Positions 22,564-33,220 are shown, counted from the stretch's first letter. The stretch is 64,000 nt of DNA from Rutpela maculata (GCA_936432065.2 OW386285.2:27707920-27771919); one strand, 5' to 3'. Numbers and translations are program-made. The notes: a model not told the origin generated them from the sequence alone.

Positions 22564-22729
22564 GGGTGCGTTTGCACGCATCCAGTAATTTAGTCGAGTA
22601 GAGAGACGGTCCAGTAATTTAGTAATTGCTTTCCACTAAATTACTTGACTAAAACACACTATCCGCATTGGTCGAGTACTAAATTACTAAGCGACTCGAC
22701 TAAATTACTGAGTGCGTGCAAACGCACCC
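22564..22729. mobile_element. 166 bp MITE, PIF/Harbinger-like ends
   Basis: The terminal repeat GGGTGCGTTTGCACGCA and an adjoining CAGTAATTTAGTCGAG are mirrored by CTCGACTAAATTACTG then TGCGTGCAAACGCACCC. TTT flanks both sides, a 3 bp duplication. GGGTGCGTTTGC-type ends and a 3 bp duplication are typical of PIF/Harbinger MITEs, although TTA/TAA is the usual target, so the superfamily is tentative. Confidence 0.75.
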
Positions 22730-22767
22730 TTTCATTGGTAAATTGGGGTGACCTTCGGCCATCTTGT

Positions 22768-22960
22768 CGGTGGTATTGTCAACCTATAAATCCGCACCTT
22801 TCTAAATTCAGCGCTGGACGCATTGGTAGATAAAATTCGAAGCTGATTTTGGCTTTGGTTTTCAAAATAGCCAATCATATAATGTTATTGCTTACCGGTA
22901 CGCTCCGCCGGTGAATTTAGAAACCTGCGGATTTATAGGTTGACAATAATACCACCGACA
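22768..22960. repeat. Nested inverted repeat (TCGGTGGTATTGTCAACC arms)
   Basis: TCGGTGGTATTGTCAACCTA..AATCCGCACC..CTAAATTC at 22768-22812 is mirrored by GAATTTAGAAACCTGCGGATT..GGTTGACAATAATACCACCGA at 22912-22960. The arms are ~47 bp with ~100 bp of loop. Probably another MITE inside 22509-23036. Confidence 0.75.
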
Positions 22961-23036
22961 TATGACATATGCTCATAAAATTCAATATTGGCGGGAAGGC
23001 CAGAGAGTCGTTTCTGGTATAGGTCTTCTGTGTCTA

Positions 23037-23297
23037 TACTGCCGTCATAAGCCATAAGGAAAATAGCCCATCTGTAAATTGTCGGTTGGCGAGGAAAGTA
23101 ACAAAGGCGTTTGTTTTTTCCCCAACTAGTAAATATTAATTAAGAAAATCATGTAGCTGCTTTTTATCCACTAATGTTTTTGTACTTTATAATTTTTTAA
23201 TAATATTTTTAACTGCAGAACTCTTGGGTGCTCATATATTACTAGAATCTCATTTATTACAAATATCTAGATGCGGATTTTCACCTTATGACGGCAG
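23037..23297. mobile_element. Small MITE with ACTGCCGTCATAAG ends
   Basis: TACTGCCGTCATAAG at 23037 is mirrored by CTTATGACGGCAGTA near 23285. TA flanks both ends. It is absent from the right arm of the giant palindrome, like its neighbour. Confidence 0.65.
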
Positions 23298-23679
23298 TAA
23301 GGGCATCCGCGAGTGACGTCACAACTAACCTCAAAAATATGTGTTTTTTAAGATTTAAGAGTATTACGCAACTATTATTAAAATTTCTGCCTATTTCCCG
23401 TATTTTCAACTATAATCTAGTTCAGTGTAATGTTTATGAAGTTCTAAATACTTTGTCCCAATAAAATAGGACTCTTTTTGTAGGTTGGAAATCTAACCTG
23501 TAATTAGCAGTCTATTTCTATTAATCAACAATATTGAAAAATTATTTACGCGAATTTTTAAATATTTGCTTAGAGCCAGTACCGGCTCCAAGCTAAAAAT
23601 GCGTATATAAACATTAAAAATGAGAATAAACTTGAAAAACTTGAAATTTAAGGTTATGTTAGATACATGATGCAGATGC

Positions 23680-24113
23680 CCGATATCTCAATGCAGCGGT
23701 TGTGAATGTTTTGGTGAATAAATGAAAATTTTGAATGAATTTGAGTGAATTTTTTTTTGGATCATTAATTTCAATTTTGAATGAAATAAAAATGACATTT
23801 AAAAAAAATGATCGATACATTTCCATTAAAATAAATCATTGATATTATTCTATTCCTAATCTAAATAAAAATAAACAGTTTAAAAAATGAAATTGGATAA
23901 ATTAAATAATAAATAATTGAATCATTTTTTGGATGGATGGATAATAACAATTAGAAGAAAATAATTCATTCTTAAAACAAAATGTATGATCCATTCTATA
24001 TTAAATTAATCTTATGAAAAGTTAAAATAAGAATTACTAAAAACAAATTTGTTAACAATTTTTAGGAGCATTTGTTCACCAAAACATACACCACCGCTGC
24101 ATTGAGATATATA
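23680..24113. mobile_element. MITE in the left arm with GATATCTCAATGCAGCGG ends
   Basis: GATATCTCAATGCAGCGGTT..TTTTGGTGAA at 23682 is mirrored by TTCACCAAAACAT..ACCGCTGCATTGAGATAT ending at ~24110. The right arm (26440-26470) runs from GCATCATG through CTGCATCTGCAGACTATT without it, so this is a later insertion of ~430 bp. The interior is AT-rich and non-coding. Confidence 0.75.
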
Positions 24114-24635
24114 GACTAGTTCACAAGTTCAAAGCCGTGTTAATGCTTAATAAAGCTCGTGAAAATATGAGTGAGGGCTCATTGGATTCGGAATGACACC
24201 TAGAAAAATGTGTAAAAGTTTCAAACCCGCATATAAACAAATGCAAAAGTTATAAACAAATGAAGATTGAAAAAATAACGAGTTTCGTTTTTTGCAAATA
24301 ACTCGAAAACTATTAATATTTAAGAAAATTTAAAAGAGAATTTTTAAAGAGGAATGAATTTCAAATAAAAAAGTCCCAACTCCCGAAACTCTATGTCAAT
24401 TATTAATAATTTTAATTTAATGTTGAAAATGGAGCTCTGCGCGGCGAACACTAAGCCGTTACGATGCTCTGAAACCGGCTGTAATAAGTAAAAATATTTT
24501 TTATGTTATTAAATATTAATTTAAAAATTTTTAAAAACATGGTATTATTTAGACACTTAAAGGAACAATATCCCGTTGGAAAAAAATTGTTTCACCGATT
24601 TTTCATAAAATGAGCCTAGTTGTTGTTTTGAGTTT

Positions 24636-25132
24636 TGCTCGAAAACTATGCATTTTTCCTATAAACACGTCAATAGAAAAGTTGTTGAGAATTAAATTTC
24701 CAATCGAAATGGCACCTTCAGAAGTCAAAATATTTTTTTTACAAAAATACGTCCAGAAAACAAAACAAAAAAAATGCAAATTTTTATTTTTTTAAATTTT
24801 AGCCTGTAACTTTTTTCGGGTACATTTAGGCATAGACATTGCTGCATAAAAAAAAGCTGGCGTTTTACCGTTAAAATGATTATTAACGGGTAAAACGTCA
24901 GCTTTTTTTTTATGCAGAATATCTATGCCTAAATATACCCGAAAAAAAGTTACAGGCTAAGACAAAAAAAAAAATGCATTTTTCCGTTTTTTTTTGTTTC
25001 GTTTGCTGGGCGTATTTTTGTAAAAAAAAATTGACTTCTGAAGGTACCATTTCGATTGGAAATTTAATTCTCTACAACTTTTCTATTGACGTGTTTATAG
25101 GAAAAATGCATAGTTTTCCAGTAAAACTCACA
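24636..25132. repeat. Palindrome in the spacer of the giant inverted repeat (1)
   Basis: TTTTGCTCGAAAACTATGCA at 24641 is mirrored by TGCATAGTTTTCCAGTAAAA at ~25107. The centre is the pair AAAAAGCTGGCGTTTTACC / GGTAAAACGTCAGCTTTTT around 24880. The arms are ~240 bp. The frame at 24610-24795 lies inside and is spurious. Confidence 0.8.
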
Positions 25133-25289
25133 AATGTGAAAAGTTGACCTTTTTACTTCGATCTCAAAAACGCACTCAGCGGTTTTCTCATATTTTGGGG
25201 TCAATTGTACATAAGAAACAATAAAAACCCTTTAACGTTTTAGTTCCTTTCAACCCTCTTTTTTTGGACATAGACAATAGCCTAAAAAT

Positions 25290-25860
25290 ATTGTGATTAA
25301 AAATAAAAAAAAATTTTTTAATGGTTTATAATATTTTGTTCCATTGTTTCAGTATTTAAACAAATTATTAAGAAAAAAATTTATTCTTAAACTTTATTAT
25401 TGCAATTCTCTACAAGATGAAAAAAGGAGAAAAAAATTTTTGTTGTTAATTTATTTGTTTATTTAATAAACAATTTGTTATTAACAATCGCCGAATGTGT
25501 TTATATTCTTTTTAGATAGAAAAAAAAAATAACAAAAACAACCGTTTACATAAACATGTTAAATTTATTTTTCTTTTTACATGTTTATGTATACGGTTGT
25601 TATTGTTTTTTTTTCTATCTAAAAACATTCGGCGATTGTTAATAACAAATTATTTATTAAATAAACAAATAAATTAACAACAAAAATTTTTCTGTTTTTC
25701 GTCTTGTAGAGAATTGCAAATAATAAATTTTAAGAATACATTTTTTTCTTAATAATTTGTTTAAATAATGAAAAAAGAAAAACATTATTATAAACAAATA
25801 AAAAAAAAATTTAAGATATTTTTTTAATTTTTAATCAAAATATTTTATAATAAAATGGCA
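25290..25860. repeat. Palindrome in the spacer of the giant inverted repeat (2)
   Basis: ATTTAAACAAATTATTAAGA at ~25352 is mirrored by CTTAATAATTTGTTTAAATA at ~25750. AATTTATTTGTTTATTTAATAA / TTATTTAAT.. and TTGTTATTAACAATCGCCGA (25478) / TCGGCGATTGTTAATAACAA (25629) continue inward to a centre near 25570 (ACATGTTTATG). No coding sequence. Confidence 0.8.
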
Positions 25861-27556
25861 AAAAAATTTTTATAAGGTCTCCATGAAGCGAAATAATTTT
25901 AGTGGTTTTGTTTAACAATTATCCGACTTGAAATATAAACGTAAACTCTAAAAAAATTTGTTAATTAACAATAGGCTCATTTTATGAAAAATCGGTGAAA
26001 CAATTTTTTTTCAACGGGATATTGTTCCGTTAAGTGTCTAAATAATACCATAATTTTTAAAAATTTTAAAATTAATATTTAATAACATAAAAAAATATTT
26101 TTACTTATTACGGCCGATTTCAGAGCATCGTAACGGCTTAGTGTTCGCCGCGCAGAGCGCTGATAGATAGTTTCGGAAGTTCGGCTTTTTTATTGGAAAT
26201 TCATTCCTCTTTAAGAATCGTTCTTTCAATTTTCTTAAATATTAATAGTTTTTGAGTTATTTGCAAAAGACGAAACTCGTTATATTTTCAATCTTCATTT
26301 GTTTATAACTTTTGCAATTGTTTATGTGCGGGTGTGAAACTTTTACACTTTTTCTAGACGTCATCGTCATTCCAAATTCAATGAGCCCTCACTAATATTT
26401 TTACGAGCTGTATCAAGCATTAACACGGCCTTGAACTTGTAAATAGTCTGCATCTGCATCATGTACCTAACATAACCTTAAATTTTAAGTTTTTCAAGTT
26501 TATTCTCATTTTTAATGTTTGTGTACGCATTTTTAGCTTGGAGCCGGTACTGGCTCCAAGCAAATATTTAAAAGTTCACGTAAATAATTTTTCAATATTC
26601 TTGATTAATAGAAATAGATAATTACAGGTTAGATTTCCAACCTACAAAAAGAGGCCTATTTTATTAGGACAAGGTGTTTGGAACTTCATAAACATTACAC
26701 TGAACTAGATTTTAGTTGAAAATACGGGAACCAGGCAGAAATTTTAATAATAGCTGCGTAATACTCTTAAATCTTAAGAAACACATATTTTTGAGGTTAG
26801 CTGTGACGTCACGTGCAGATGCCCTATAGATGTGACGCATGCGCGTCTTGTAGGCAACGCAGCAGCAACGAAACAATTTTATCTTTGTCGTATGCATTCT
26901 TCATTTCTTTTCAGTTATCATGACGTCACAAGAGCAGTGTCTTACATTTGGAAAAAAACTAAGCAAGTAAATAAATTCATACCTTCTTGAAAATGAAGGG
27001 TAAAAAAAATTTTCAAAAGCAAATATTCAATATTTTAAATAATGAACAGAATGGTATAAAAAAAATTCGTTTCACCGTTCAAAGTGGTTTTAATTGAAAA
27101 TAAAAAAAATAAAATTTTTATAACTTTTTTATTAACAATTTAAAAAAAAATCCATTCCTCTGAAACGAATGTTTATATTTTTCTGAGTAAATAGAAAAAA
27201 AAAATTTCAAATTCATTAACTTTTCAGCACGCTATGATTTTTTAAATTTGTACATATCATCCCTTAATTTCTAACCAGCCTAACTCCGTTAATTTTAGTA
27301 ATACCAAAAAAAGTCTAGAGATCATTTTTATATAAAATTTCATGCTTTACAATTTTTGTTTGAAACTTTTTTTACTAGCTTTTACACATTTTGAGTAATT
27401 TTGAACAAACACTTTATTTTATTTTTTTTCACCCCTTCCCGGGGGTTCAGAAAAAAATTTCTTTCATTAATCGTGTTCTAATACATCAAAGTAAGTTATA
27501 TCAAAAATTCAAGTATTTACCTCAAAGTTTTGATTTGCTGACTTATTTAATTGGAC

Positions 27557-28252
27557 TACTTGGGAATAAAGTGTGGAACACGATTTTACTAATGTCCTAC
27601 AAAAAAAGTGTTCTATATTGATAAAAAATTAAAAACACTTTGAAATTTTAATTCCATAGGTAAAGTTTTATATTATTTTTCATTCGTTAAACGTTTGTTA
27701 AAGAGTTTGTTTTTCGGTTGCTTTGGCTACGTTTCTGCGAGTTAATTAAAATAAATCCCGTGTTTGTCCACAACAACATATTGCCAAAATAATTTGACAG
27801 GTTGTCGGATTGTCTAATTCGTAATTTCCCCAATTTTCTCATACACTTTTCATATAAATTATGTTATTTTCGAATTAAACAGACACTTGAACATTATAAA
27901 TAATATTACATTAGAATTATAAAAAAAAAAATTTCAGTCTTGTAGTCTTAATAAAACATAAAAGTGCATGAAGAATTCAAATATTCGCAACGAATGCAGA
28001 TTTGCAAATTAGAGTTTAAAATCAAGGGAAATGTTGTTCTTTGATAATCTGAATCTATATATGTGCTAAATTTGGTAGATATCAGAATCCCGCTTAAGTA
28101 ATAAAAGTGTATTAATTTACCAAAACCGCAATTATAAAATAATTCGTTACTTAAAATAATTTTTGTCGGACTAGCGATACATACCAATTTTTTTGTAGGA
28201 CACTATTTTATTTGGGCAGAGAATACACTCTGTGTTATCTTTGTCCTACAGT
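27557..28252. mobile_element. Insertion in the right arm of the giant inverted repeat
   Basis: In the left arm, GTCCAATTAAATAAGTC (near 21778) lies ~40 bp from TTCTCATTAGTAA (near 21740). In the right arm, AATTGGACTAC and TTGCTAATGAGAAAAGTG are separated by ~700 extra bases. TGTAGGAC or its complement GTCCTAC recurs at ~27594, 28195, 28244, 28327 and 28471, some of these inside and some beyond the insertion. No clear terminal inverted repeat was found. The minus-strand frame 27948-28187 inside it has no recognisable motif. Confidence 0.5.
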
Positions 28253-28714
28253 TGCTAATGAGAAAAGTGTTACCGTGGAACTGACAATTTCCGAGCGTAG
28301 GACTGGAAAAACATACCATTCAATTTGTAGGACATTCAATTTGTAGGCCATTTGATTTTAAAAACATTTATTAAGCAATAGTAAAAAAATCAGCTGGTTA
28401 CTAATCATTTTTTGACCTCGTTATTTGGACATGTTGGGGGTGGGGGACGCTTCAGTCAATCCATCGACTTTGTAGGACAAACGTTTTTTCCTGTTTTTTA
28501 TTCAATTATCTCAAGATTTAACTAAAAAACTAACTGTTACTATTAAAAGTTGAGCAATCACCCAATCGACATATATACACCCAAGCGCGGTTATTAGCTA
28601 CCACTACCGAGAATTTTCGCAGAGAGAAAAGTTGGGCGTCTCGTCAAAACGAAGCTACTCACAAATTCAGCCTGTTACTAATCAATAAAAAAAAGGGCGC
28701 TGTACTGTGGACTA

Positions 28715-29483
28715 TTAGTTTAGCATTCACCGGAAATTCCAGTTATTGAATTTATTTTTTAAAGCCTGTTGTCAATTTGTTTTTGAGAATGATAGTTTCA
28801 CCTGGCAGAAAACAAGCAGTTGTTGCGCTTCCACATAAATGAGTATGAGTTCAATTAAATTCAGACCTCCCGACTTCAGATTCATGTACACCTGTTACAT
28901 TTCTTTCTCATACTTAAGAATTCCATTTAGCTTGTAGAACATTGTGTACTAAGATATCGCAGTAAGAAGATTAAGTCCAGCATTCATTGTATAATCTTCT
29001 ATAGTCTGCATTATTATCTCTCTCATGGCCTCGAATCGTGAACGAATTTTTCGAAATTTGTTAAATACGGAATGCGCTAGTGGAACAGGGAAATTTAAAA
29101 ATTTAAAACGCAATAACTCGTGGACTATGGGCCTATTAGAACGGTAAGTAGAGGTGAAAAAGATGAGAAACTTAGAAAGAACGTCAGATGTGATGATAAT
29201 TTTTTTATGAATGAATTTTGTAGTAAAATGTACTTTTATCACAAACGGTGTTTTATCTTCACAAAATATGTGGTGTGAAAGAATCCACATTGGGTGGTGG
29301 AATGCAATATTCCGCTGGTGCAGAATCATCAATAAAAAAATCATTGCGTCATTGTATGTTTTCATCGTATCTCAGCTATAAAATAAAAAATATTTGTTCT
29401 ATGAGCAAATTCCACGTACTTAAGAATGCAATGTGCAACCATTATTTGAGAATGATAAGTGTTGATTTTAATAACATACACTG
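28715..29483. other. Intergenic sequence with an unrecognised open frame
   Basis: A 138-codon minus-strand frame (28949-29365) and an overlapping 81-codon plus-strand frame (29248-29493) occupy this stretch. The minus-strand peptide has runs such as FTTKFIHKKIIITSDVLSKF and RSNRPIVHELLRFKFL but no domain I know. Because opposite frames overlap and codon use looks like the AT-rich background, I do not call a gene. A remnant of an unidentified repeat is equally possible. Confidence 0.25.
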
Positions 29484-29692
29484 TAAAAAATGAAGGTAAA
29501 TTTACCGTCGTTGCGTGTAAAATTTTAATGTAAACTTTACCAGCAAAGCGAGTGTAAAATTCCATTTACCAGGGAGGATTACCCAAAATGTAAGGTAAAT
29601 AGAAATTTTACAGTTTCTTTGCGGGTAAAATTACATTACAATTGGGTGTAATTTTACACGCAATGACGGTAAATTTACTATGAAAAAAAATC
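29484..29692. mobile_element. ~210 bp MITE-like inverted repeat
   Basis: GGTAAATTTACCGTCGTTGC..GTGTAAAATT at 29495-29525 is mirrored by AATTTTACACGCAATGACGGTAAATTTACT at 29650-29680. A/T-rich ends (GTAAAAAATG and TGAAAAAAAA) lie outside. A second pair of TTTAC/GTAAA words lies within. No coding capacity. Confidence 0.7.
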
Positions 29693-30513
29693 CTGTCTGG
29701 ATAAGGGGCAATTTTGTTATACGTGGTGTTTACGAAGGAGCAAAAACTCTTTTCCCTGGCCTTAAGCCAGCTTCAGTTTACCAATTCAACAACTGTTGGG
29801 CTCAAACCCCCGGATTGAGGCTCTATGTAAAGGGGCTTTCAACTGACTCCACCATATAGTGGTTGCTTGTGCTCGATAAGGAACAAATGAGATGTATGGT
29901 AATCCTGAAAACAAGACACTGTTTACGAAAAAAGCACCTTCAATGAAGTTGAAGTACGATCCTATTGTACTTTGCCAGCTCAGTCTCACGGGTTCTCAGG
30001 TAATCGGTGAAATAACGATTCAGACTAAACAACATAAGTATTCAGGTTAGCACAATATTTTATTTAAATAAGCTCGTTCGCTCTCAGCCTAAGAAATACT
30101 GCTCCAAAGGTGATCCTTAAAATGTAACTTAAAACGAGCCCACCTAAAAACAGCACTTAATTCGCTCCCAGTAAACAAATTGCAAACACTTTCAGCAACT
30201 TCAGTATAGTTCCCTCACTCGAATGAAATCGACACACACAAATGTTGACTTCGAACTCAGATCATCCACTTTATTTACTTCGATAATTTTTGGTGGCCGA
30301 TCCTCAACGACATCAACAATAGGTACTTTATTTCGGGCTTTTTAACGCCGACTTCCCGTAATGCCACCTTTTTTGATAACCGTCTACTTTTCTTAATTAG
30401 CACTGTCATCGCTAATCATACGCACACTTTAACACAATATTCAAATTGATCCATCTAAAGAAACAGATCTAAACAATACTACTAAACTAAACTAAATAAA
30501 CGGAACGTATGAG
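29693..30513. other. Moderate-GC region, unclassified
   Basis: This stretch is noticeably less AT-rich than its surroundings. It contains a short minus-strand frame (29786-29989) ending RAQATTIWWSQLKAPLHRAS that I cannot assign. It has features reminiscent of an LTR or leader (AATAAA-like words, TTATTTAAATAAGC) but no matched second copy in the window, so I leave it unclassified. Confidence 0.3.
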
Positions 30514-30770
30514 ATGGTACGCTACACTATTTGTCGGATGTTTGGGGTGGAGGATGAAACGATCACTCATATTCTATTTAGGAGCCTTAAGGTAGTTCTG
30601 CATAGTCGGAGGACTTGCGGGATCTATCCTGAAACAGACTGCTATCCTTCGTGGATAGCACTGCTCTTTTCTAGGATGTGCTACATATCGCGAATGGACA
30701 ATGATCCCTCAGTCCTAGGCTGAGTATTGCGGATCTTAACATCTGTTCACGCTCTTATGCTCTTATAATA
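30514..30770 (+). pseudogene. C-terminal fragment of a non-LTR retrotransposon ORF2 (tentative)
   Basis: The frame contains CRMFGVEDETITHILF followed by RRTCGIYPETDCYPSW. This resembles the CRLCGxxxETxxHILxxC knuckle plus the arginine-rich stretch that closes insect ORF2 proteins, with the third cysteine replaced and several positions degraded. It is ~70 codons and lacks everything upstream. The Ty3-type LTR element at 30839 inserted just downstream, in what would be its 3' flank. The call is less certain than for 10542-11021. Confidence 0.5.
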
Positions 30771-31037
30771 AAAAGATAATAAGGAATTAATATAATCTTA
30801 ACTTTACTATAAACAATGAAATTAAATATCTTTAATATTGTAATATGTTGCACCCCTTAAAATTTAAGGTTATGTTACTAAAAAGTAGGCAGACTTCAAC
30901 AGATCGAATGTCTGAATGAATGTAGTGTATTTGCACCTACTCGAAAAAGAACCTACCAGAAGATTCCAAAGTGACATCTGGAGTTCTCTAGAGAATGGTG
31001 GCGTCATCACAGAACAATCGAGATCTGTCATTTTAGG

Positions 31038-31045
31038 TATAAAAG
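31038..31045 (+). promoter_or_regulatory. LTR promoter TATA box
   Basis: TATAAAAG in the 5' LTR, followed 25-35 bases later by GAGTAGTTCAGAAAG, the likely start region. The same box is at 34784-34791 in the 3' LTR. Confidence 0.75.
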
Positions 31046-31210
31046 ACCGACCGCATTCTCGGCGAGTAGTTCAGAAAGTTCAGAAAGTTCAGAAAGTATA
31101 GAAAGTGAGGTTAAGACTTCCAAGATAAACAAAGTGATAAACATTGTGATTTTAGTCAGTAAAGTGTATTTAAATTAATAATAGTATTGTGAAGTATCCA
31201 GTAAATATTT

Positions 31211-31216
31211 AATAAA
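31211..31216 (+). promoter_or_regulatory. LTR polyadenylation signal
   Basis: AATAAA followed by GTGTGTTAG, a GT-rich downstream element. The repeat at 34957-34962 would be the one used for the genomic RNA. Confidence 0.7.
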
Positions 31217-31301
31217 GTGTGTTAGTGGACATCTCTTGTTATAATTTTTGGAACCCACGGATTTGCAAGGGGTAGTTTCCTAAGGGTGGAAACACGTCAC
31301 A

Positions 31302-31747
31302 ATTGGTGTCAGAAAGCGGAATTTTATGACAAGAGGAGCTCTGAAGTTGTGCTGGAGTGTTCGAGAAGTATTCTCGAGGTTTAGTGCTAACACAGGACTA
31401 ATTTACTGGACATTGTTCGAGGGTTATTTTCTGACAGAAAAATAGTGTTAAGTGCATTTTTGAGACGTTGTAGAACATTTTATTAGGACACTAGTGTAAT
31501 AATTAAATCCTTTAAACTGAGTAGTGATAGAGACACTGAAAAAGACTCATTTTTTTGTGTTAGTGCGTGGAAATTACTAGAACTTTTCTATTTGGACATT
31601 AGTGGAGATTATTAAATTCTCTGAACTGGATAGTGACAAAAGACTCTGGATAAGACTTTTTTTTCGTGCTATTTCGAGATTTGTCTGGGAAGTTCCATTA
31701 CCGATATTGACGTGACAGTTAAATTTATTTTATTTTAATTTCATCGT
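31302..31747 (+). other. Leader between 5' LTR and gag
   Basis: About 446 bp of untranslated leader after the primer-binding site. It contains no long frame. A packaging signal would be expected here, but I cannot point to one. Confidence 0.6.
31304..31321 (+). promoter_or_regulatory. Primer-binding site for minus-strand synthesis
   Basis: TGGTGTCAGAAAGCGGAA starts two bases after the 5' LTR. TGGTGTCAGAA is what a tRNA ending ..TTCTGACACCA would pair with. I recall leucine tRNAs with this type of 3' end in insects, so tRNA-Leu priming is likely but not verified. Confidence 0.7.
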
Positions 31748-33220
31748 ATGCCCGTAACAACAAGAAGTATGGCATCCGATAAACAAATACAGGACTTATT
31801 CGAACAATTACAAAAAATGATGGCGCAGCAACGGCAGGAAGACAAAGAAGAACAGGAGAAAAAACGTCAGGAAGAAAAAGAAGAGCAAGAAAGAAAACGC
31901 CAGGAGGAAGAAAAACGGCGTCAAGAAGAAAGGAACGAATTAAAGAAAATGATGGAAGATCAGGAAACAAGACGTCAGAAAGAAAAAGAGGATGAAGAAA
32001 GAAGACGTCAGAAATAAAAAGAGGATGAAGAAACAAGACGTCAGAAAGAAAAAGAGGATGAAGAAACAAGACGTCAGAAAGAAAAAGAGGAACAAGAAAG
32101 ACGACGTCAAGAGGAGAAAGAGGAACAAGAAAGACGACGCCAAGAGGAAAAAGAGGAACAAGAAAGACGCCAAGAAGAATTAAGGAAAATTCTGAATGAA
32201 CAAATGAAAATGCAGCAGGACGCGATCATTTCTGCCAACGAAGAATTAAAGAGTCAAGTCAAAGAAGAGATAAACAAGGTAGAAGAAAAAGTAGGTGAAG
32301 TCGAGACAGAAGTCAGTCAAGTAAAAGGAGAAGTAACTGAAGTTAAAGAGAAAGTAAACAAGTTCGAAGAAGAAGTCAAAGGAGAAATAGACCGGCTTAA
32401 ACGACAGTTGAGAGATAGAGGAAGCCAGCAGGTGGTATCATCGGGTCAGCGACTAAAACCTCCTTCTTTTGACGGCCAAAGTTCCTGGACGACGTACAAG
32501 AGGCAGTTTGAGGCAGCAGCATGTGCGAACAACTGGGATAATGAAGAAAAGGCCATGGCATTAGTTCTGGCGTTAAGGGGCCAGGCCTCAGAGTTGCTTC
32601 AGACTATCCCAGTGGACAAACAAAGGGACTTCAAAGTCTTGGAAGCCGCATTAGACTTGAGGTATGGCGATCAACACCTTGCCCAATTATACCAGACTCA
32701 GCTGAAATCCCGGATGCAAAAAGCTGGGGAAAGTTTACAAGAATTTGAAGCTGCGATAGAGAGACTGGCACACCTGGCGTATCCGAGTGCACCTAAAGAA
32801 TTCCAGGAACAATTAGCCGTGGGGGCCTTTTTAGATGGTATAAGGGACGAAGAGGTCAGGCGAGTTCTGAGGCTGACGAGACACCAAAGTAGTAGCGAAG
32901 CTTTGGTGCGTGCACTCGAAGTAGAAGCCGCTTACAGGGATACGCCAAGGTCAAGAGTGCGAGCTGTGACTCTCGAAGAACCACAACCAGAAATGAACCA
33001 GAACCCCATGTTGACAGAAATACAGAAAATGTTCACCAAATTATGTGATAAATTGGATGGCCTCGGGAAGCAAGAAAAACAACAAAATAGAGGAAAGCCG
33101 AGCGGAGGTATTAAATGTTTCAACTGCGGCAAGGTAGGACATATGAAACGGGACTGTCGACAGCAGAACTCGGAGAGTCGAGTAAATGCTGTGAATGTAG
33201 AAGAGAAGCAGGAAAACTAA
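31748..33220 (+). pseudogene. gag: gag polyprotein with one premature stop
   Basis: A single frame runs from ATG at 31748 to TAA at 33220, broken only by TAA at 32015-32017. The first ~150 codons are a charged, almost pure coiled-coil region of KRQEEKEEQERRRQ-type repeats. The stop sits where sister repeat units have GAA, so it is one substitution. After an E/K/V coiled coil (32204-32410) comes a Ty3-type capsid region beginning LKPPSFDGQSSWTTYKRQFE and including LYQTQLKSRMQKAGESLQEF. A CCHC zinc knuckle, CFNCGKVGHMKRDC, lies at about 33115-33160. The capsid and nucleocapsid parts are intact downstream of the stop. A protein starting at an internal ATG (32204) is possible. Confidence 0.85.

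Larger units (their letters stand above)
22509..23036. mobile_element. Nested MITE in the left arm (CCACAGAAGACCTATACC ends)
   Basis: CCACAGAAGACCTATACCAG at 22511 is mirrored by TGGTATAGGTCTTCTGTG at 23017-23034. It is absent from the corresponding place in the right arm (26830-26845), where CACATCTAT runs straight into AGGGCATCTG, so it inserted after the palindrome formed. It in turn contains two smaller inverted repeats (22564-22729 and 22768-22960). Confidence 0.75.
21319..28714. mobile_element. Giant (~7.4 kb) composite inverted repeat / foldback element
   Basis: The left end TAGTCCACAGTACAGCGCCC is exactly mirrored by GGGCGCTGTACTGTGGACTA at the right. TA duplications flank both. The left arm (21319-~24616) and right arm (~25973-28714) remain complementary over ~3 kb. 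Examples are the blocks at 21644-21943 versus 27391-27550, 22430-22505 versus 26820-26910, 23300-23640 versus 26470-26815 and 24430-24616 versus 25973-26165. Indels separate them: the left arm carries insertions at 22508-23297 and 23680-24113, and the right arm at ~27557-28252. The ~1.36 kb spacer holds two smaller palindromes. There is no recognisable transposase. Open frames at 21644-21943 and 27391-27621 are mirror copies of the same DNA, not genes. Confidence 0.8.
30839..31301 (+). repeat. 5' LTR
   Basis: 463 bp, starting TGTAATATGTTGCACC and ending AAACACGTCACA. U3 ends shortly after a TATA box (31038-31045) and U5 follows an AATAAA (31211-31216). Four tandem CAGAAAGTT units lie at about 31069-31100, just downstream of the expected transcription start. 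The 61-codon frame (30916-31101) occurs identically in both LTRs and is not a gene. Confidence 0.95.

Noticed and set aside
28949..29365. 138-codon minus-strand frame as a possible gene
   Set aside because: No motif recognised and overlapped by an opposite-strand frame; recorded only as unexplained sequence.
29786..29989. Possible tRNA because of GGTTTGAGCCC on the minus strand
   Set aside because: Could not form a T-arm of normal size or place matching D and acceptor stems.
30916..31101. Identical 61-codon frames in two places (also 34662-34847)
   Set aside because: They lie in the two LTRs and extend through tandem CAGAAAGTT units; not a gene.
31725..32173. Two long minus-strand frames opposite gag
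   Set aside because: Antisense shadows of the gag coiled-coil repeats (repeated FLFLFFFLTS-type words).
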